Assembly: GCA_964551975.1 (NCBI GenBank)
Contig: CAZKFI010000001.1
Span: 127,899-191,898, forward strand
From: REEB426 sp964551975
GTDB lineage: Bacteria; Actinomycetota; Actinomycetes; S36-B12
Reading direction: 5' to 3'
Length of the DNA: 64,000 nt
The translations under genes and the position numbers were made by a program. Below are positions 1-8,239 of the stretch, in pieces. The stretch's first letter is position 1. The number at the start of each line of letters is the position of its first letter. Below the pieces are notes generated by a model that was given only the letters and a program-made list of their open reading frames with translations, made no database searches and was not told the DNA's origin.

Positions 1-40
1 TGGTCGGATCCCCGAAGAGCCCTCGAAGTGGAATCTGCGT

Positions 41-69
41 TTGACTTCTCCAAGTTACACCGGTGTAAT
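41..69 (+). promoter_or_regulatory. whiB2 promoter with internal palindrome
   Basis: TTGACT (41-46), a 17-nt spacer and TGTAAT (64-69) form a near-consensus housekeeping promoter. A perfect 14-bp palindrome, TTACACCGGTGTAA (55-68), fills the spacer and runs into the -10 box, so a dimeric repressor bound there would block RNA polymerase. The promoter lies downstream of a possible GTG at 28, which argues that translation starts at 136. Confidence 0.65.
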
Positions 70-135
70 ACGGTAGGCCGTCGTACGGACAGTCCGCCTG
101 CGGGCAGTCCACAGGAGAGCCGGAGGCGCTGGGTC

Positions 136-420
136 GTGAGTCGTCAGGGCGAGGGGTCGGTCGAGGCCGACATCCTTGAACTCCCGCTGCTCGATCAGGA
201 GTTGCTGTCCTGGCAGGAACGCGCCCTGTGCGCGCAGACCGATCCGGAGGCGTTCTTCCCGGAAAAAGGTGGCAGCACTCGGGAGGCCAAGAAGGTCTGC
301 CAGGCCTGCGAGGTACGCGTGGAGTGCCTGGAATACGCCCTGGCCCAGGACGAACGCTTCGGTATCTGGGGTGGGCTGTCCGAGCGTGAGCGACGCAGGC
401 TAAAGAAGCGCGTCGTCTGA
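136..420 (+). CDS. whiB2: WhiB2-type iron-sulfur transcription regulator
   Basis: A 94-residue WhiB-family protein. The four cluster-ligating cysteines are C32, C55, C58 and C64 (C-x22-C-x2-C-x5-C), followed by the G[I/V]WGG turn and a basic tail (SERERRRLKK) that contacts DNA or the sigma factor. The stretch around C32 (ALCAQTDPEAFFPEKGGS) matches the WhiB2/WhmD subfamily, which controls septation in actinobacteria. GTG 136 is chosen because GGAGG at 122-126 lies 9 nt upstream and because the promoter (41-69) falls inside the longer frame that begins at GTG 28. The WhiB2-glycosyltransferase-manB-manA order is conserved in actinobacteria. Family assignment is near certain; the start is likely. 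Confidence 0.93.
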   Translation: MSRQGEGSVEADILELPLLDQELLSWQERALCAQTDPEAFFPEKGGSTREAKKVCQACEVRVECLEYALAQDERFGIWGGLSERERRRLKKRVV

Positions 421-461
421 GGTTGCCGCTGCCGCGTCCCCAGGACACGCGGCGCAGAACG

Positions 462-467
462 TAGGCT
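462..467 (+). promoter_or_regulatory. -10 element (TAGGCT) of a leaderless transcript
   Basis: TAGGCT ends 6 nt before ATG 474, the same spacing seen at many starts in this window. The transcript would begin at or near that ATG, which opens a 14-codon upstream ORF. Confidence 0.5.
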
Positions 468-473
468 GACCAG

Positions 474-518
474 ATGCCGGGTGCGATGGTGCGGGCGGCA
501 CGAGGGACTGTGCGGTGA
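474..518 (+). CDS. possible 14-codon leaderless upstream ORF
   Basis: ATG 474 opens a 14-residue frame (MPGAMVRAARGTVR) whose TGA (516-518) overlaps the GTG start (515) of the next gene as GTGA. With the TAGGCT -10 just upstream, ribosomes may load on this leaderless mini-ORF and reinitiate at the glycosyltransferase start. The composition suggests no peptide function. The call rests on position and overlap only. Confidence 0.35.
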   Translation: MPGAMVRAARGTVR

Positions 519-3500
519 ACCCCAACGATCCCCACTTCGGTGACGAGGACCTCGACGCCGATGAGGCCGCCGAGGAACTGTGGCAGACCACCCAGGCGAT
601 CCTGCTCTCCGGCACAAGCACCGGAGCCATTCCCCGTACCGCACTACAACCGTCCACTGGTGGTCCCGGCGCAGAAGCCAGCGCTGAGGGCCAGCCAGTC
701 GAGTGGTTCGCCAGTGACGATGAGCCGCTGGACGAGGAGGTGTTTCCTCGGCGGGAGCACCATGTGACGGGCATCGTGGTCAGCCACGACGGTGCTCGGT
801 GGTTACCGGTCACCCTGGCGACCCTCGCCGCCCAGGAGCGACCCTGCGATGCGGTGCTTGGCGTCGACACGGGATCGAATGATCACAGTGTTGACCTGCT
901 CGCCAAGGCCCTCGGCGATGACCAGGTGATGGAGGTTCCAAGGGCTGCACCCTTTGGCACGGCTATCGCTGCGGCACTCAAGCACCTTCGTCCGAGGATC
1001 GGACCCAATCGCCTCGGTCCATCCGGGGTGGAATGGCTCTGGCTCCTCCATGACGACAGCGCACCGGCACCAAACTGCCTTGAAGAACTCTTGGCCACCG
1101 CCGACGCGAATCCCAGTGCGAGCGTTCTCGGTCCCAAGGTTCGTGGTTGGCACGACCGGCGCCTGCTCCTCGAAGTCGGAGTGAGCGTGACGGCATCAGG
1201 TACTCGGTACACCGGGTTGGAACGTGGTGAACACGATCAAGGCCAGCACGACGGTGTTCGAGACGTACTGAGTGTTAGTTCCGCGGGCCTGCTTATTCGC
1301 CGAGACGTCTGGGATCGCCTGGGTGGGTTCGATCCCGCCGTCCCACTGTTCCGTGACGACCTTGACCTGTGCTGGCGTGCCCGACGTGCCGGGGAGCGCG
1401 TTCTTATCGCCACCAATGCAGTCATCCATCACCGCGAGGCTTCGGCCAACGGGCAACGTCCGCTGCTGCGACGTCATCGTCCCCATCGCGAGGACCGTGA
1501 GGCAGCTGCCTATGTCCTGCTCACCCAGGCAAGTGGCATCGCGCTGGTTCTCACGCCACTTCGTGTGCTCCTTGGGGCGGCGGGGCGTGCCATCGTCTAT
1601 CTCCTGGGCAAGGACGTGCGCGCTGCACAGGATGAAGCAGCCGCACTATTTGGCGTAGCTCGCAGATTTACTCGTCTGCGCCTATCGCGACGACGCGCCG
1701 CCCGCACCGCAACGGAGCCACCGTCCGCCATCGCCGGGCTTCGTCCCACAACGGCGTCACAGGTGCGCGATGTCATGGAGATCGTCACCGGCGTGCTGAC
1801 CACCAGTAGCGCTCCGACCGGCCCGGCGCTGAGCGCGTTGGAGTCGGGACCCACCGACGACGAGGCCGCATATCTGGACAGCGGACCCGGCTGGATCCGG
1901 CGGGTACTCACCGCACCGGCATTTCTTATGACGGCCGTCCTCATCGTCGTCTCACTCATCGCCACTCGCAGCGTGCTCTTCGGCGAAGGAGTCCTGCAGG
2001 GCGGCGGCCTGTTGCCCAGCCCGTCGGGTGTCGGTGATCTGTGGGGGTTTTATCAGCAGGCCTGGCACAACGTCGGTCCCGGATCCGCAGCACCCGCTCC
2101 GCCGTACCTGATGTTGCTCGCATTCCTTGCAGTGCCCCTGCTCGGCAAGCCGGGGTTGGCGGTAACCCTGGTATTCGTGCTGGCGATGCCTCTGGCAGGG
2201 CTGGCTATGTGGTCCGCCCTGCGTGGTCTGGTCACCACCCCTTGGGCACGCCTATGGGCCGCAGCGGCCTACGCAACGCTGCCCGCCCTTACCGGTGCCA
2301 TCTCGGCCGGAAGATTAGGCACCTGTATCGTGGCATTCCTGCTGCCCTTTGCGGCGCGTTCCTTCGTCCGCATCGCTAGGCCTACCGGAACCCTGCGACG
2401 TGCCGCCGGCACCGCGTTGCTGCTGAGTGCACTGCTCGCTGTCGCACCGCTGCTGTGGTTGATGGCGTTGCTCACCGCGCTGGCAGTCTGCGCGTGGACC
2501 TTGCAGCGATCACGAAAGCTCGGGCTCTTTGTTTCGCGACGAATGGCGCTGGCGGTGTTGGGGCCGCTCGTGCTTACGGCTCCGTGGAGCTTCGAATTCA
2601 TCCTGCATCCAGGACTGTTCTTCCTCCAGCCCGGTGTCAACACCTCGGCGCTCATTGATCCGCAACTGCGTGCGTGGGATGTACTCCTGCTGCATCCCGG
2701 CGGTCCCGGTATGACGCCACTATGGGTCAGCGGCGGCATCCTGCTTGCTGCGCTGGTTGCGCTACTGCGGCGCACGCGCTTGAGTGCGATTGCCGGCTGT
2801 TGGGCGATCGCAGGACTCGCTCTGCTGCTAGGCACGCTCCAAACACTGCTTCCGGTAGCAGCACCCGGTTCGTCGACACCCACATTGAGTTGGCCCGGGC
2901 CTGCAACCCTCGCATTGGGTGCAGCCCTGGCGGCTGCCGGTGCCCTCGGTGGTGATGGACTGCGTCAGCAACTGCGGCGTGCGAGTTTCAGCCTGGGTCA
3001 ACCGGCACTCGTCATGATTGCGGCACTTGCGGTGATGGCGCCGGTGCTCAGCCTTGGTGCGTGGCTTCCGGAGGGTGCTGGTCTGCTGCGTCGCGCCTCC
3101 CCGGAAGTGGTACCGGCATTCGTGGCCGCTGATGCCTTGAGTCCGCAGGCGCCGCGGACCCTGGTGTTGCGTCAGGATCGCGATGGCGGTGTGCGCTACT
3201 GGTTGGTGAACGGCAGCGGACCAACCTTGGGTGACGCGGATGTGAATCCAGCAGCCGACGTGTGGAGCGCACTTGATCCCTACGTTGCAGCCCTGGCATC
3301 GGGCCGCGGTGGTGATGAGGTCAACGTGCTCGCTGGCTACGGAGTGCGCTACGTACTGCTGGCCGCGGGCTCGGCCCCGGAGGTGATTCCACTTTTGGAC
3401 GGTGAACCCGGGTTGCGACGTCTCTCCAGTTCCAAGGGTGAGGTGCTCTGGACGATCGAAGGCGTGACGGCGCGCGCCCGTCAGGTCACGGTGGAGGGAG

Positions 3501-4054
3501 CCAGCGGGCTCGATGTGGGTGAAGCAGCGGGATTTGGCACAGACCCCTACTTGGACCAGACGCTGCCGAACTACGACGGTGCCCGGCAATTGGTCATCGG
3601 TGAGCTTGCCGACTCCGGATGGCGGGCAGCCGTTGTTGGTGCAGATGGGGCACTGACTGCGCTGCCAGCTGTTGTTGGTGTGCGGCCATACGAGTGGGCG
3701 CAGACATTTGCGGTACCCAGTGGTGCGCCGCGCATCACCGTGTGGTTCGAGGATGCGGCGCGTGGTCGGTGGCTGCTTTGGCAGGCCCTCGTGCTCGTGT
3801 CGCTCATTGTGCTCGCCCTGCCGAGCCGACGGACCGGTGACCTCGATCCGGAAGTGGCTGCGTCGGCTGGTGTGCCGCAGCCGCTGGCGACACCGATGGA
3901 GCCGGCCACTTACCAGTCTCAGCTGGAGGACACCGGAAGCGTGCGCGTGGTCGTGATCGACGAGGAGCCTGCACTCCCTGCTGATGCATCGATGGATGAT
4001 GACGGGGACACCGCCACGAATGATTCGCGGGATGTCTCGGAGCGCGAGTCATGA
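515..4054 (+). CDS. large membrane glycosyltransferase, family GT2
   Basis: An 1179-residue protein. An acidic N-terminal tail precedes a GT-A glycosyltransferase family 2 domain (about residues 85-300). The nucleotide-sugar/metal motif is the HDDS near residue 179, and FRDDLDLCWRARRAGERV near residue 280 is the typical acceptor-side motif. From about residue 463 to 860 there are many hydrophobic helices, then an extracytoplasmic region, a last helix near residue 1090 and an acidic cytoplasmic tail. It probably adds sugars to a cell-envelope polymer from the inner face of the membrane; donor and acceptor cannot be read from sequence. GTG 515 has GAGGG 8 nt upstream. Its stop overlaps the next gene by ATGA, so the two are probably co-translated. 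Confidence 0.85.
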   Translation: MNPNDPHFGDEDLDADEAAEELWQTTQAILLSGTSTGAIPRTALQPSTGGPGAEASAEGQPVEWFASDDEPLDEEVFPRREHHVTGIVVSHDGARWLPVTLATLAAQERPCDAVLGVDTGSNDHSVDLLAKALGDDQVMEVPRAAPFGTAIAAALKHLRPRIGPNRLGPSGVEWLWLLHDDSAPAPNCLEELLATADANPSASVLGPKVRGWHDRRLLLEVGVSVTASGTRYTGLERGEHDQGQHDGVRDVLSVSSAGLLIRRDVWDRLGGFDPAVPLFRDDLDLCWRARRAGERVLIATNAVIHHREASANGQRPLLRRHRPHREDREAAAYVLLTQASGIALVLTPLRVLLGAAGRAIVYLLGKDVRAAQDEAAALFGVARRFTRLRLSRRRAARTATEPPSAIAGLRPTTASQVRDVMEIVTGVLTTSSAPTGPALSALESGPTDDEAAYLDSGPGWIRRVLTAPAFLMTAVLIVVSLIATRSVLFGEGVLQGGGLLPSPSGVGDLWGFYQQAWHNVGPGSAAPAPPYLMLLAFLAVPLLGKPGLAVTLVFVLAMPLAGLAMWSALRGLVTTPWARLWAAAAYATLPALTGAISAGRLGTCIVAFLLPFAARSFVRIARPTGTLRRAAGTALLLSALLAVAPLLWLMALLTALAVCAWTLQRSRKLGLFVSRRMALAVLGPLVLTAPWSFEFILHPGLFFLQPGVNTSALIDPQLRAWDVLLLHPGGPGMTPLWVSGGILLAALVALLRRTRLSAIAGCWAIAGLALLLGTLQTLLPVAAPGSSTPTLSWPGPATLALGAALAAAGALGGDGLRQQLRRASFSLGQPALVMIAALAVMAPVLSLGAWLPEGAGLLRRASPEVVPAFVAADALSPQAPRTLVLRQDRDGGVRYWLVNGSGPTLGDADVNPAADVWSALDPYVAALASGRGGDEVNVLAGYGVRYVLLAAGSAPEVIPLLDGEPGLRRLSSSKGEVLWTIEGVTARARQVTVEGASGLDVGEAAGFGTDPYLDQTLPNYDGARQLVIGELADSGWRAAVVGADGALTALPAVVGVRPYEWAQTFAVPSGAPRITVWFEDAARGRWLLWQALVLVSLIVLALPSRRTGDLDPEVAASAGVPQPLATPMEPATYQSQLEDTGSVRVVVIDEEPALPADASMDDDGDTATNDSRDVSERES

Positions 4055-5703
4055 GCACCCCAGGTGGTCGTCGCTCCAGGCGTCAATCGAATGCGGGTCG
4101 CGCACGATCCGAGGTACGCATCCCACGACCCCGTCGCAAGCCGCGTTCGGAACGTCCGAGCAAGGAGCGAGTGCGCACTGAGCGAGGATTGGCGGGCCGG
4201 ATGCCACGTCGGCCGCGACAGGCGGACCTGGGCCGGCTTCGTGTACTTGGCTCTGTCGCCGTTTCGGTGGCCGTCATCGTGGGTCTGGGCGCGGTGTTGG
4301 GATTCCTGGTCTCCGCGACGCCACCGCCGGGGGTAAGCATCGAACCGATCCGATCCAGCGTCCTGCTGTGTCCGGAGCCGGGTGCCAACGCTGAATTGGG
4401 CGTTCGCGTGACTGCCGCGGTCGTCCCTGACCAGCCGGGCCAGGAGGGCAAGGGACGCGCTGTCCTGGAGACGCTGCCCGGCAAGACCGCAGCCCGCGAG
4501 GTACTGCGCGCCCCCGGGAGTCAGGTCTCGATCGACGCCTTCGGACGCAAACTGCCACCGATTCGTGCATCGGGCAAGGACGCCATGGCACCAGGACTGG
4601 TCGCTGATCAATGGGGGCGAGACCCGCGCGGAAGTGGGCGTGGTCTGGCGAGCACCGCCTGTGCACCTGCCGGGGCTGAATTTTGGTTTGTTGGTGGTGG
4701 TGCGATTGCCGGTCGTCAGACCCGAGTCGTGCTGGTCAATCCTGACGATAATCCGGCCACGGTTGATCTCAATATTTATGGCCCGGACGGCATCATCGAC
4801 GCCCCTGGTGGTCGAGGACTTGTCGTGCCACCGCTGGAACGGCTGGTAACCCGCCTGGATGCCCTGGCCCCCGGGGTGAAGGCCACCGCATTGCACGTGG
4901 TGGTGCGTACCGGACGTATCGGTGCCTCGGTTGACGACGATCAGATGTCGGGTCTGAATGCGGTGGGAGCGGACTGGATTCCGGCAGCGAGCGCGCCGGC
5001 CACGACGGTCTACCTCCCCGGTGTCCTGCCCGGCATCGGCGCACGCGTGTTGTCGATGGTGGCCCCAGGCGAGGACGATGCCATCGTCCGCATTCGCATC
5101 CTCTCCCCGATTGGCGCCTTCGCACCCAGTGAGCGGGAGACAGTCGAGGTGGCAGCGGGCACTGTCGTTTCACTGGATATGGCTCCGGTGACCGGGGAGC
5201 AGCCGGTAACCCTGGAGTTGACCTCGGACGTCCCCATCGCCGCCGGGGTCCGACAGTTCTTCGGTACGCGCAGTGAGCAGAACGAGACGTCGTACACGGC
5301 GGGGGCCGTGAAATTCACTGGGACGGCAGCAGTGACCGGGCTGCCTATCCGGCCATCAACTGACACTCGCGTCTTCATTACGGCCCCGGATGAAGACGCC
5401 ACCGTGCAGGTGAGCCTGCTGCCGTTTATCGGGAGCCGAAAGCCCGCGATTGCAACCCAGCCGGTGACGGTCCAGGTGAAGGCGGGCCACGTGGAGAACC
5501 TGCGATTGAGCCCGCCATCCAACGCGGAGTGGTACACCGCGGTGGTCACCACCGCCCCCGGGTCAGGGCCGGTGCTGGTCGCCCATCGAGTCCTCGAACG
5601 CTCCGCCTTCGGAGACCTGGTGACCGGCTACCCCTGGGCGCCACTGCGGACCGAGGTGGCAGTTCCCACAACCGAGCAGGATCCGGGCGTGACCGTACGC
5701 TGA
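4051..5703 (+). CDS. DUF5719 family membrane-anchored protein
   Basis: A 550-residue protein overlapping the preceding glycosyltransferase by 4 nt (ATGA). A very basic cytoplasmic N-terminus (about 60 residues, rich in Arg) is followed by one transmembrane helix at about residues 60-88 and a large extracytoplasmic region of beta-rich, Val/Pro/Gly-rich sequence. Order and position between the WhiB-linked GT2 gene and the DUF3499 gene match the actinobacterial DUF5719 family. The biochemical role is unknown. Membrane topology and tight coupling to the glycosyltransferase suggest an accessory role in exporting or placing its product, which is inference. Confidence 0.75.
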   Translation: MSTPGGRRSRRQSNAGRARSEVRIPRPRRKPRSERPSKERVRTERGLAGRMPRRPRQADLGRLRVLGSVAVSVAVIVGLGAVLGFLVSATPPPGVSIEPIRSSVLLCPEPGANAELGVRVTAAVVPDQPGQEGKGRAVLETLPGKTAAREVLRAPGSQVSIDAFGRKLPPIRASGKDAMAPGLVADQWGRDPRGSGRGLASTACAPAGAEFWFVGGGAIAGRQTRVVLVNPDDNPATVDLNIYGPDGIIDAPGGRGLVVPPLERLVTRLDALAPGVKATALHVVVRTGRIGASVDDDQMSGLNAVGADWIPAASAPATTVYLPGVLPGIGARVLSMVAPGEDDAIVRIRILSPIGAFAPSERETVEVAAGTVVSLDMAPVTGEQPVTLELTSDVPIAAGVRQFFGTRSEQNETSYTAGAVKFTGTAAVTGLPIRPSTDTRVFITAPDEDATVQVSLLPFIGSRKPAIATQPVTVQVKAGHVENLRLSPPSNAEWYTAVVTTAPGSGPVLVAHRVLERSAFGDLVTGYPWAPLRTEVAVPTTEQDPGVTVR

Positions 5704-5748
5704 TCGTGTCGCGGCGCGTCAATCGAACGCTCACCACACATTCCCCGT

Positions 5749-5754
5749 TAGCGT
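5749..5754 (+). promoter_or_regulatory. -10 element (TAGCGT), leaderless start of DUF3499 gene
   Basis: TAGCGT ends 6 nt before GTG 5761 and no Shine-Dalgarno sequence precedes the start, as expected of a leaderless actinobacterial transcript. Confidence 0.55.
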
Positions 5755-5760
5755 GAGGCA

Positions 5761-6525
5761 GTGGCCCGCCGTCGCTGCTCCAAGCCTTCCTGTGCCCGGC
5801 CGGCCATAGCCACGCTCACCTACGTCTACGCGGATTCCACCGCGGTTCTCGGGCCGCTGGCCACCTACGCCGAACCCCACTGCTACGACCTGTGCGACAT
5901 GCATAGCGAGCGGCTCACCGCACCGCGTGGCTGGGAGGTCGTGCGGATCACCCCGGATCCCGACTCGCTGCGCCCGACCAGTGATGACCTGGAGGCGCTG
6001 GCCAACGCCGTACGGGAGGCAGCCCGCCCTCGATTTCGGCAGCACGACGCCGAGTCGGGTGCCCCAACGATCGAGGTAGCCCGTCGCGGACACCTGCGAA
6101 TGCTTGCCACGACGGAACCGGATACCTCGAATCCAGACGCGAGCGACGACGCCCAGCAGTGGAATCCAGATCCCGTGGGTACGGCGCCATCGGCCCCGCA
6201 GCCACCCGCGGAACCCAACTGGCACCTGGGTGAGGATGGTGAGCTCGACGAGCTCGACGAGCTCGACGAGCTGGACGAGTTCGACGAGCTCGATGAGCAG
6301 GACCTTGAAGGCGAGCTCGTCGATGCGCCGCTCGTCGAGTCGGTCAATGATTTCGATGCGACCGAGATGCAATCGTCCGGGTTGACATCGTCCGGTTTGA
6401 GATCGACCGATCTGGACGGCGACCTGTATGAGTGGGTGGAGGAGGATCCTCGCGAGCCGGACGGTCATGCCCGGGTGCTCAACCTGCCCCTGCGTGGCCC
6501 CATCAGCGAGCGCGAGCCTTCCTGA
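5761..6525 (+). CDS. DUF3499 family protein with acidic tail
   Basis: A 254-residue protein. The first 110 residues carry the conserved DUF3499 block: MARRRCSKPSCARPAIATLTY at the start, then a Cys/His pattern (C6, C11, then C-D-x-C-D-M-H near residue 45) that looks metal binding. The family is actinobacterial and of unknown function. The remainder is low-complexity and acidic, including six tandem ELD/EFD units, and is longer than the usual short family member. It lies between the DUF5719 gene and manB in the conserved envelope cluster. Leaderless start at GTG 5761, supported by TAGCGT 6 nt upstream. Confidence 0.8.
   Translation: MARRRCSKPSCARPAIATLTYVYADSTAVLGPLATYAEPHCYDLCDMHSERLTAPRGWEVVRITPDPDSLRPTSDDLEALANAVREAARPRFRQHDAESGAPTIEVARRGHLRMLATTEPDTSNPDASDDAQQWNPDPVGTAPSAPQPPAEPNWHLGEDGELDELDELDELDEFDELDEQDLEGELVDAPLVESVNDFDATEMQSSGLTSSGLRSTDLDGDLYEWVEEDPREPDGHARVLNLPLRGPISEREPS
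6241..6294 (+). repeat. six 9-bp in-frame tandem repeats
   Basis: Six copies of GAGCTCGAC or close variants encode ELD/EFD units inside the acidic tail of the DUF3499 protein. Copy number is likely to vary by slippage without changing frame. Confidence 0.85.
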
Positions 6526-6536
6526 CCGCGATTCGC

Positions 6537-6542
6537 TAGCCT
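6537..6542 (+). promoter_or_regulatory. -10 element (TAGCCT), leaderless start of manB
   Basis: TAGCCT ends 6 nt before GTG 6549; no ribosome-binding site is visible. Confidence 0.55.
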
Positions 6543-6548
6543 CAACCC

Positions 6549-7949
6549 GTGCGTGATCTCGGGACCCTCATCAAGGCATATGACGTCCGCGGAGTTGTCC
6601 CCGATCAATTCGATGCCGACCTCGCTCACCAGATCGGTGCTGCCTTCGTTCGGGCGATCGGTATCGCCGCCGCCGACGGTGGCCCAGGTGCGGTCGTCGT
6701 TGGGCATGACATGCGGCCCTCCGGGCCCGATCTGGTAGCCGCTTTCGCCGACGGCGTGCGCGAGCAGGGCTGCGATGTGGTCCTCATCGGTCTGTGCAGT
6801 ACCGATGGTCTGTATTTCGCCTCAGGGAACCTCGGCCTACCGGGCGCCATGTTCACGGCCAGCCACAATCCGGCCCAGTACAACGGCATCAAGTTGTGTC
6901 GTGCCGGGGCTGCTCCGGTTGGCCAGGACACCGGTCTAGCCGAAATTCGTCAGATGCTGGAACGTGGAGTTCCGACCTTCGACGGGCCTTTGGGTGCCGT
7001 TCGCTCGCAAGACACCACGGCCGACTATGCAGCGTTCCTGCGCTCCCTGGTCGACCTTTCCACCATCCGACCACTCAAGGTCGTGGTCGATGCGGGTAAC
7101 GGCATGGCCGGTTTCACAGTTCCGGCGGTATTGGGCGATGAGGCTGGGCTTCCGGCACTGCCGTTGGATATCGAAGCCATGTACTTCGAACTTGATGGCA
7201 CATTTCCCAATCACGAGGCGAACCCGATCGAGCCAGCGAATCTTGTCGACCTACAGGGGCGCGTACTGCAGACCGGCGCGGACCTCGGTCTGGCGTTCGA
7301 TGGTGATGCCGATCGGTGCTTCGTGATCGACGAGCGGGGCGGCATCGTCAGCCCGTCAACTCTTACGGCGTTGATCGCTGCGCGCGAGCTTGCCCGGTAC
7401 CCAGGTTCGGCAATCATCCATAACCTCATTACCTCGAAGGCTGTGCCCGAGGTGGTGCTGGAACACGGTGGTCGGCCGATTCGCACGCGCGTGGGGCATT
7501 CGTTCATCAAGGCGACGATGGCTGAGACCGATGCGGTGTTCGGCGGGGAACACTCCGGACACTTCTACTTCAGAGATTTCTGGCGAGCAGACTCCGGAAT
7601 GCTCGCCGCGCTACACACCATCGCGGCGCTGGGTCACACGCCGGCGGGAACAACACTTTCCAGCATGCTCGCCGAGTACGACCGTTACGTGGCCAGCGGC
7701 GAAATCAATACCCCGGTCGCGGACCAACGTGCCGTCATGGCACAGATAGGTCAGGAATTCGGCAGCCGGGTCGGGACGTCGATTGATGAACTTGATGGCC
7801 TGACGGTAGACGGTGGCAGTTGGTGGTTGAACGTACGTCCCAGCAATACCGAGCCACTGTTGCGGCTGAATGTCGAGGCCCAAGATGCGGCCACGATGAC
7901 CCAGGTTCGCGATGAGGCACTGGCCCTGATGAGAGGTGGCGCGGCATGA
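6549..7949 (+). CDS. manB: phosphomannomutase/phosphoglucomutase
   Basis: A 466-residue alpha-D-phosphohexomutase that interconverts mannose-6-phosphate and mannose-1-phosphate (some members also accept glucose phosphates). The phosphoserine loop TASHNP is near residue 102, the magnesium loop DGDADR near 251, the sugar-binding loop GEHSGH near 333 and the phosphate-binding RPSNTEP near 430, so all four active-site elements are intact. With manA nearby it supplies mannose-1-phosphate for GDP-mannose, lipomannan-type glycans and protein mannosylation. It overlaps the Trm112-like gene by ATGA. Confidence 0.93.
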   Translation: MRDLGTLIKAYDVRGVVPDQFDADLAHQIGAAFVRAIGIAAADGGPGAVVVGHDMRPSGPDLVAAFADGVREQGCDVVLIGLCSTDGLYFASGNLGLPGAMFTASHNPAQYNGIKLCRAGAAPVGQDTGLAEIRQMLERGVPTFDGPLGAVRSQDTTADYAAFLRSLVDLSTIRPLKVVVDAGNGMAGFTVPAVLGDEAGLPALPLDIEAMYFELDGTFPNHEANPIEPANLVDLQGRVLQTGADLGLAFDGDADRCFVIDERGGIVSPSTLTALIAARELARYPGSAIIHNLITSKAVPEVVLEHGGRPIRTRVGHSFIKATMAETDAVFGGEHSGHFYFRDFWRADSGMLAALHTIAALGHTPAGTTLSSMLAEYDRYVASGEINTPVADQRAVMAQIGQEFGSRVGTSIDELDGLTVDGGSWWLNVRPSNTEPLLRLNVEAQDAATMTQVRDEALALMRGGAA

Positions 7950-8215
7950 ACGATCACGGGGATCACGGGAGTGATCGCGCAGCAGGCACAAGCTCCACCG
8001 CGGTCGGGCCGCTGGGACTCAGCCCGCAGTTGTGGGAGGTGCTCGCCTGTCCCTGTCCGCGCCATGAGTCGGTAACGCCCGATGTCGAGGCGTCGGTGAT
8101 TCGCTGTGTCGCCTGTGACACCACGTTCCCAGTGCGCGACGGGATTCCGGTGATGCTGCTGGATGAGGCAACGCCGGGCCCGCAGGGCATCGGCGGCGCG
8201 GGCGCGCGCAACTAA
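7946..8215 (+). CDS. Trm112-like zinc-ribbon protein
   Basis: An 89-residue protein of the Trm112 family. The motif LACPCPRH, a central CVAC (residues about 54-57) and the terminal FPVRDGIPVMLLDEA are typical. Family members act as small activators of methyltransferases or as stand-alone zinc ribbons; the partner here is unknown. It overlaps manB by 4 nt and sits just before manA, an arrangement common in actinobacteria. ATG 7946 is the coupled start; the first 25 residues are poorly conserved. Confidence 0.85.
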   Translation: MNDHGDHGSDRAAGTSSTAVGPLGLSPQLWEVLACPCPRHESVTPDVEASVIRCVACDTTFPVRDGIPVMLLDEATPGPQGIGGAGARN

Positions 8216-8239
8216 GCGCGCACGAAACGGCGCTTGCGC

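Noticed and set aside
28..135. Longer WhiB start at GTG 28
   Set aside because: The promoter (41-69) lies inside it and a good ribosome-binding site precedes GTG 136.
2828..3589. Antisense frame of 253 residues within the glycosyltransferase
   Set aside because: A high-GC shadow frame; it lacks a family signature and lies opposite conserved sequence.
6241..6300. CRISPR-like repeat
   Set aside because: Units are contiguous 9-mers without spacers, in frame with a protein.
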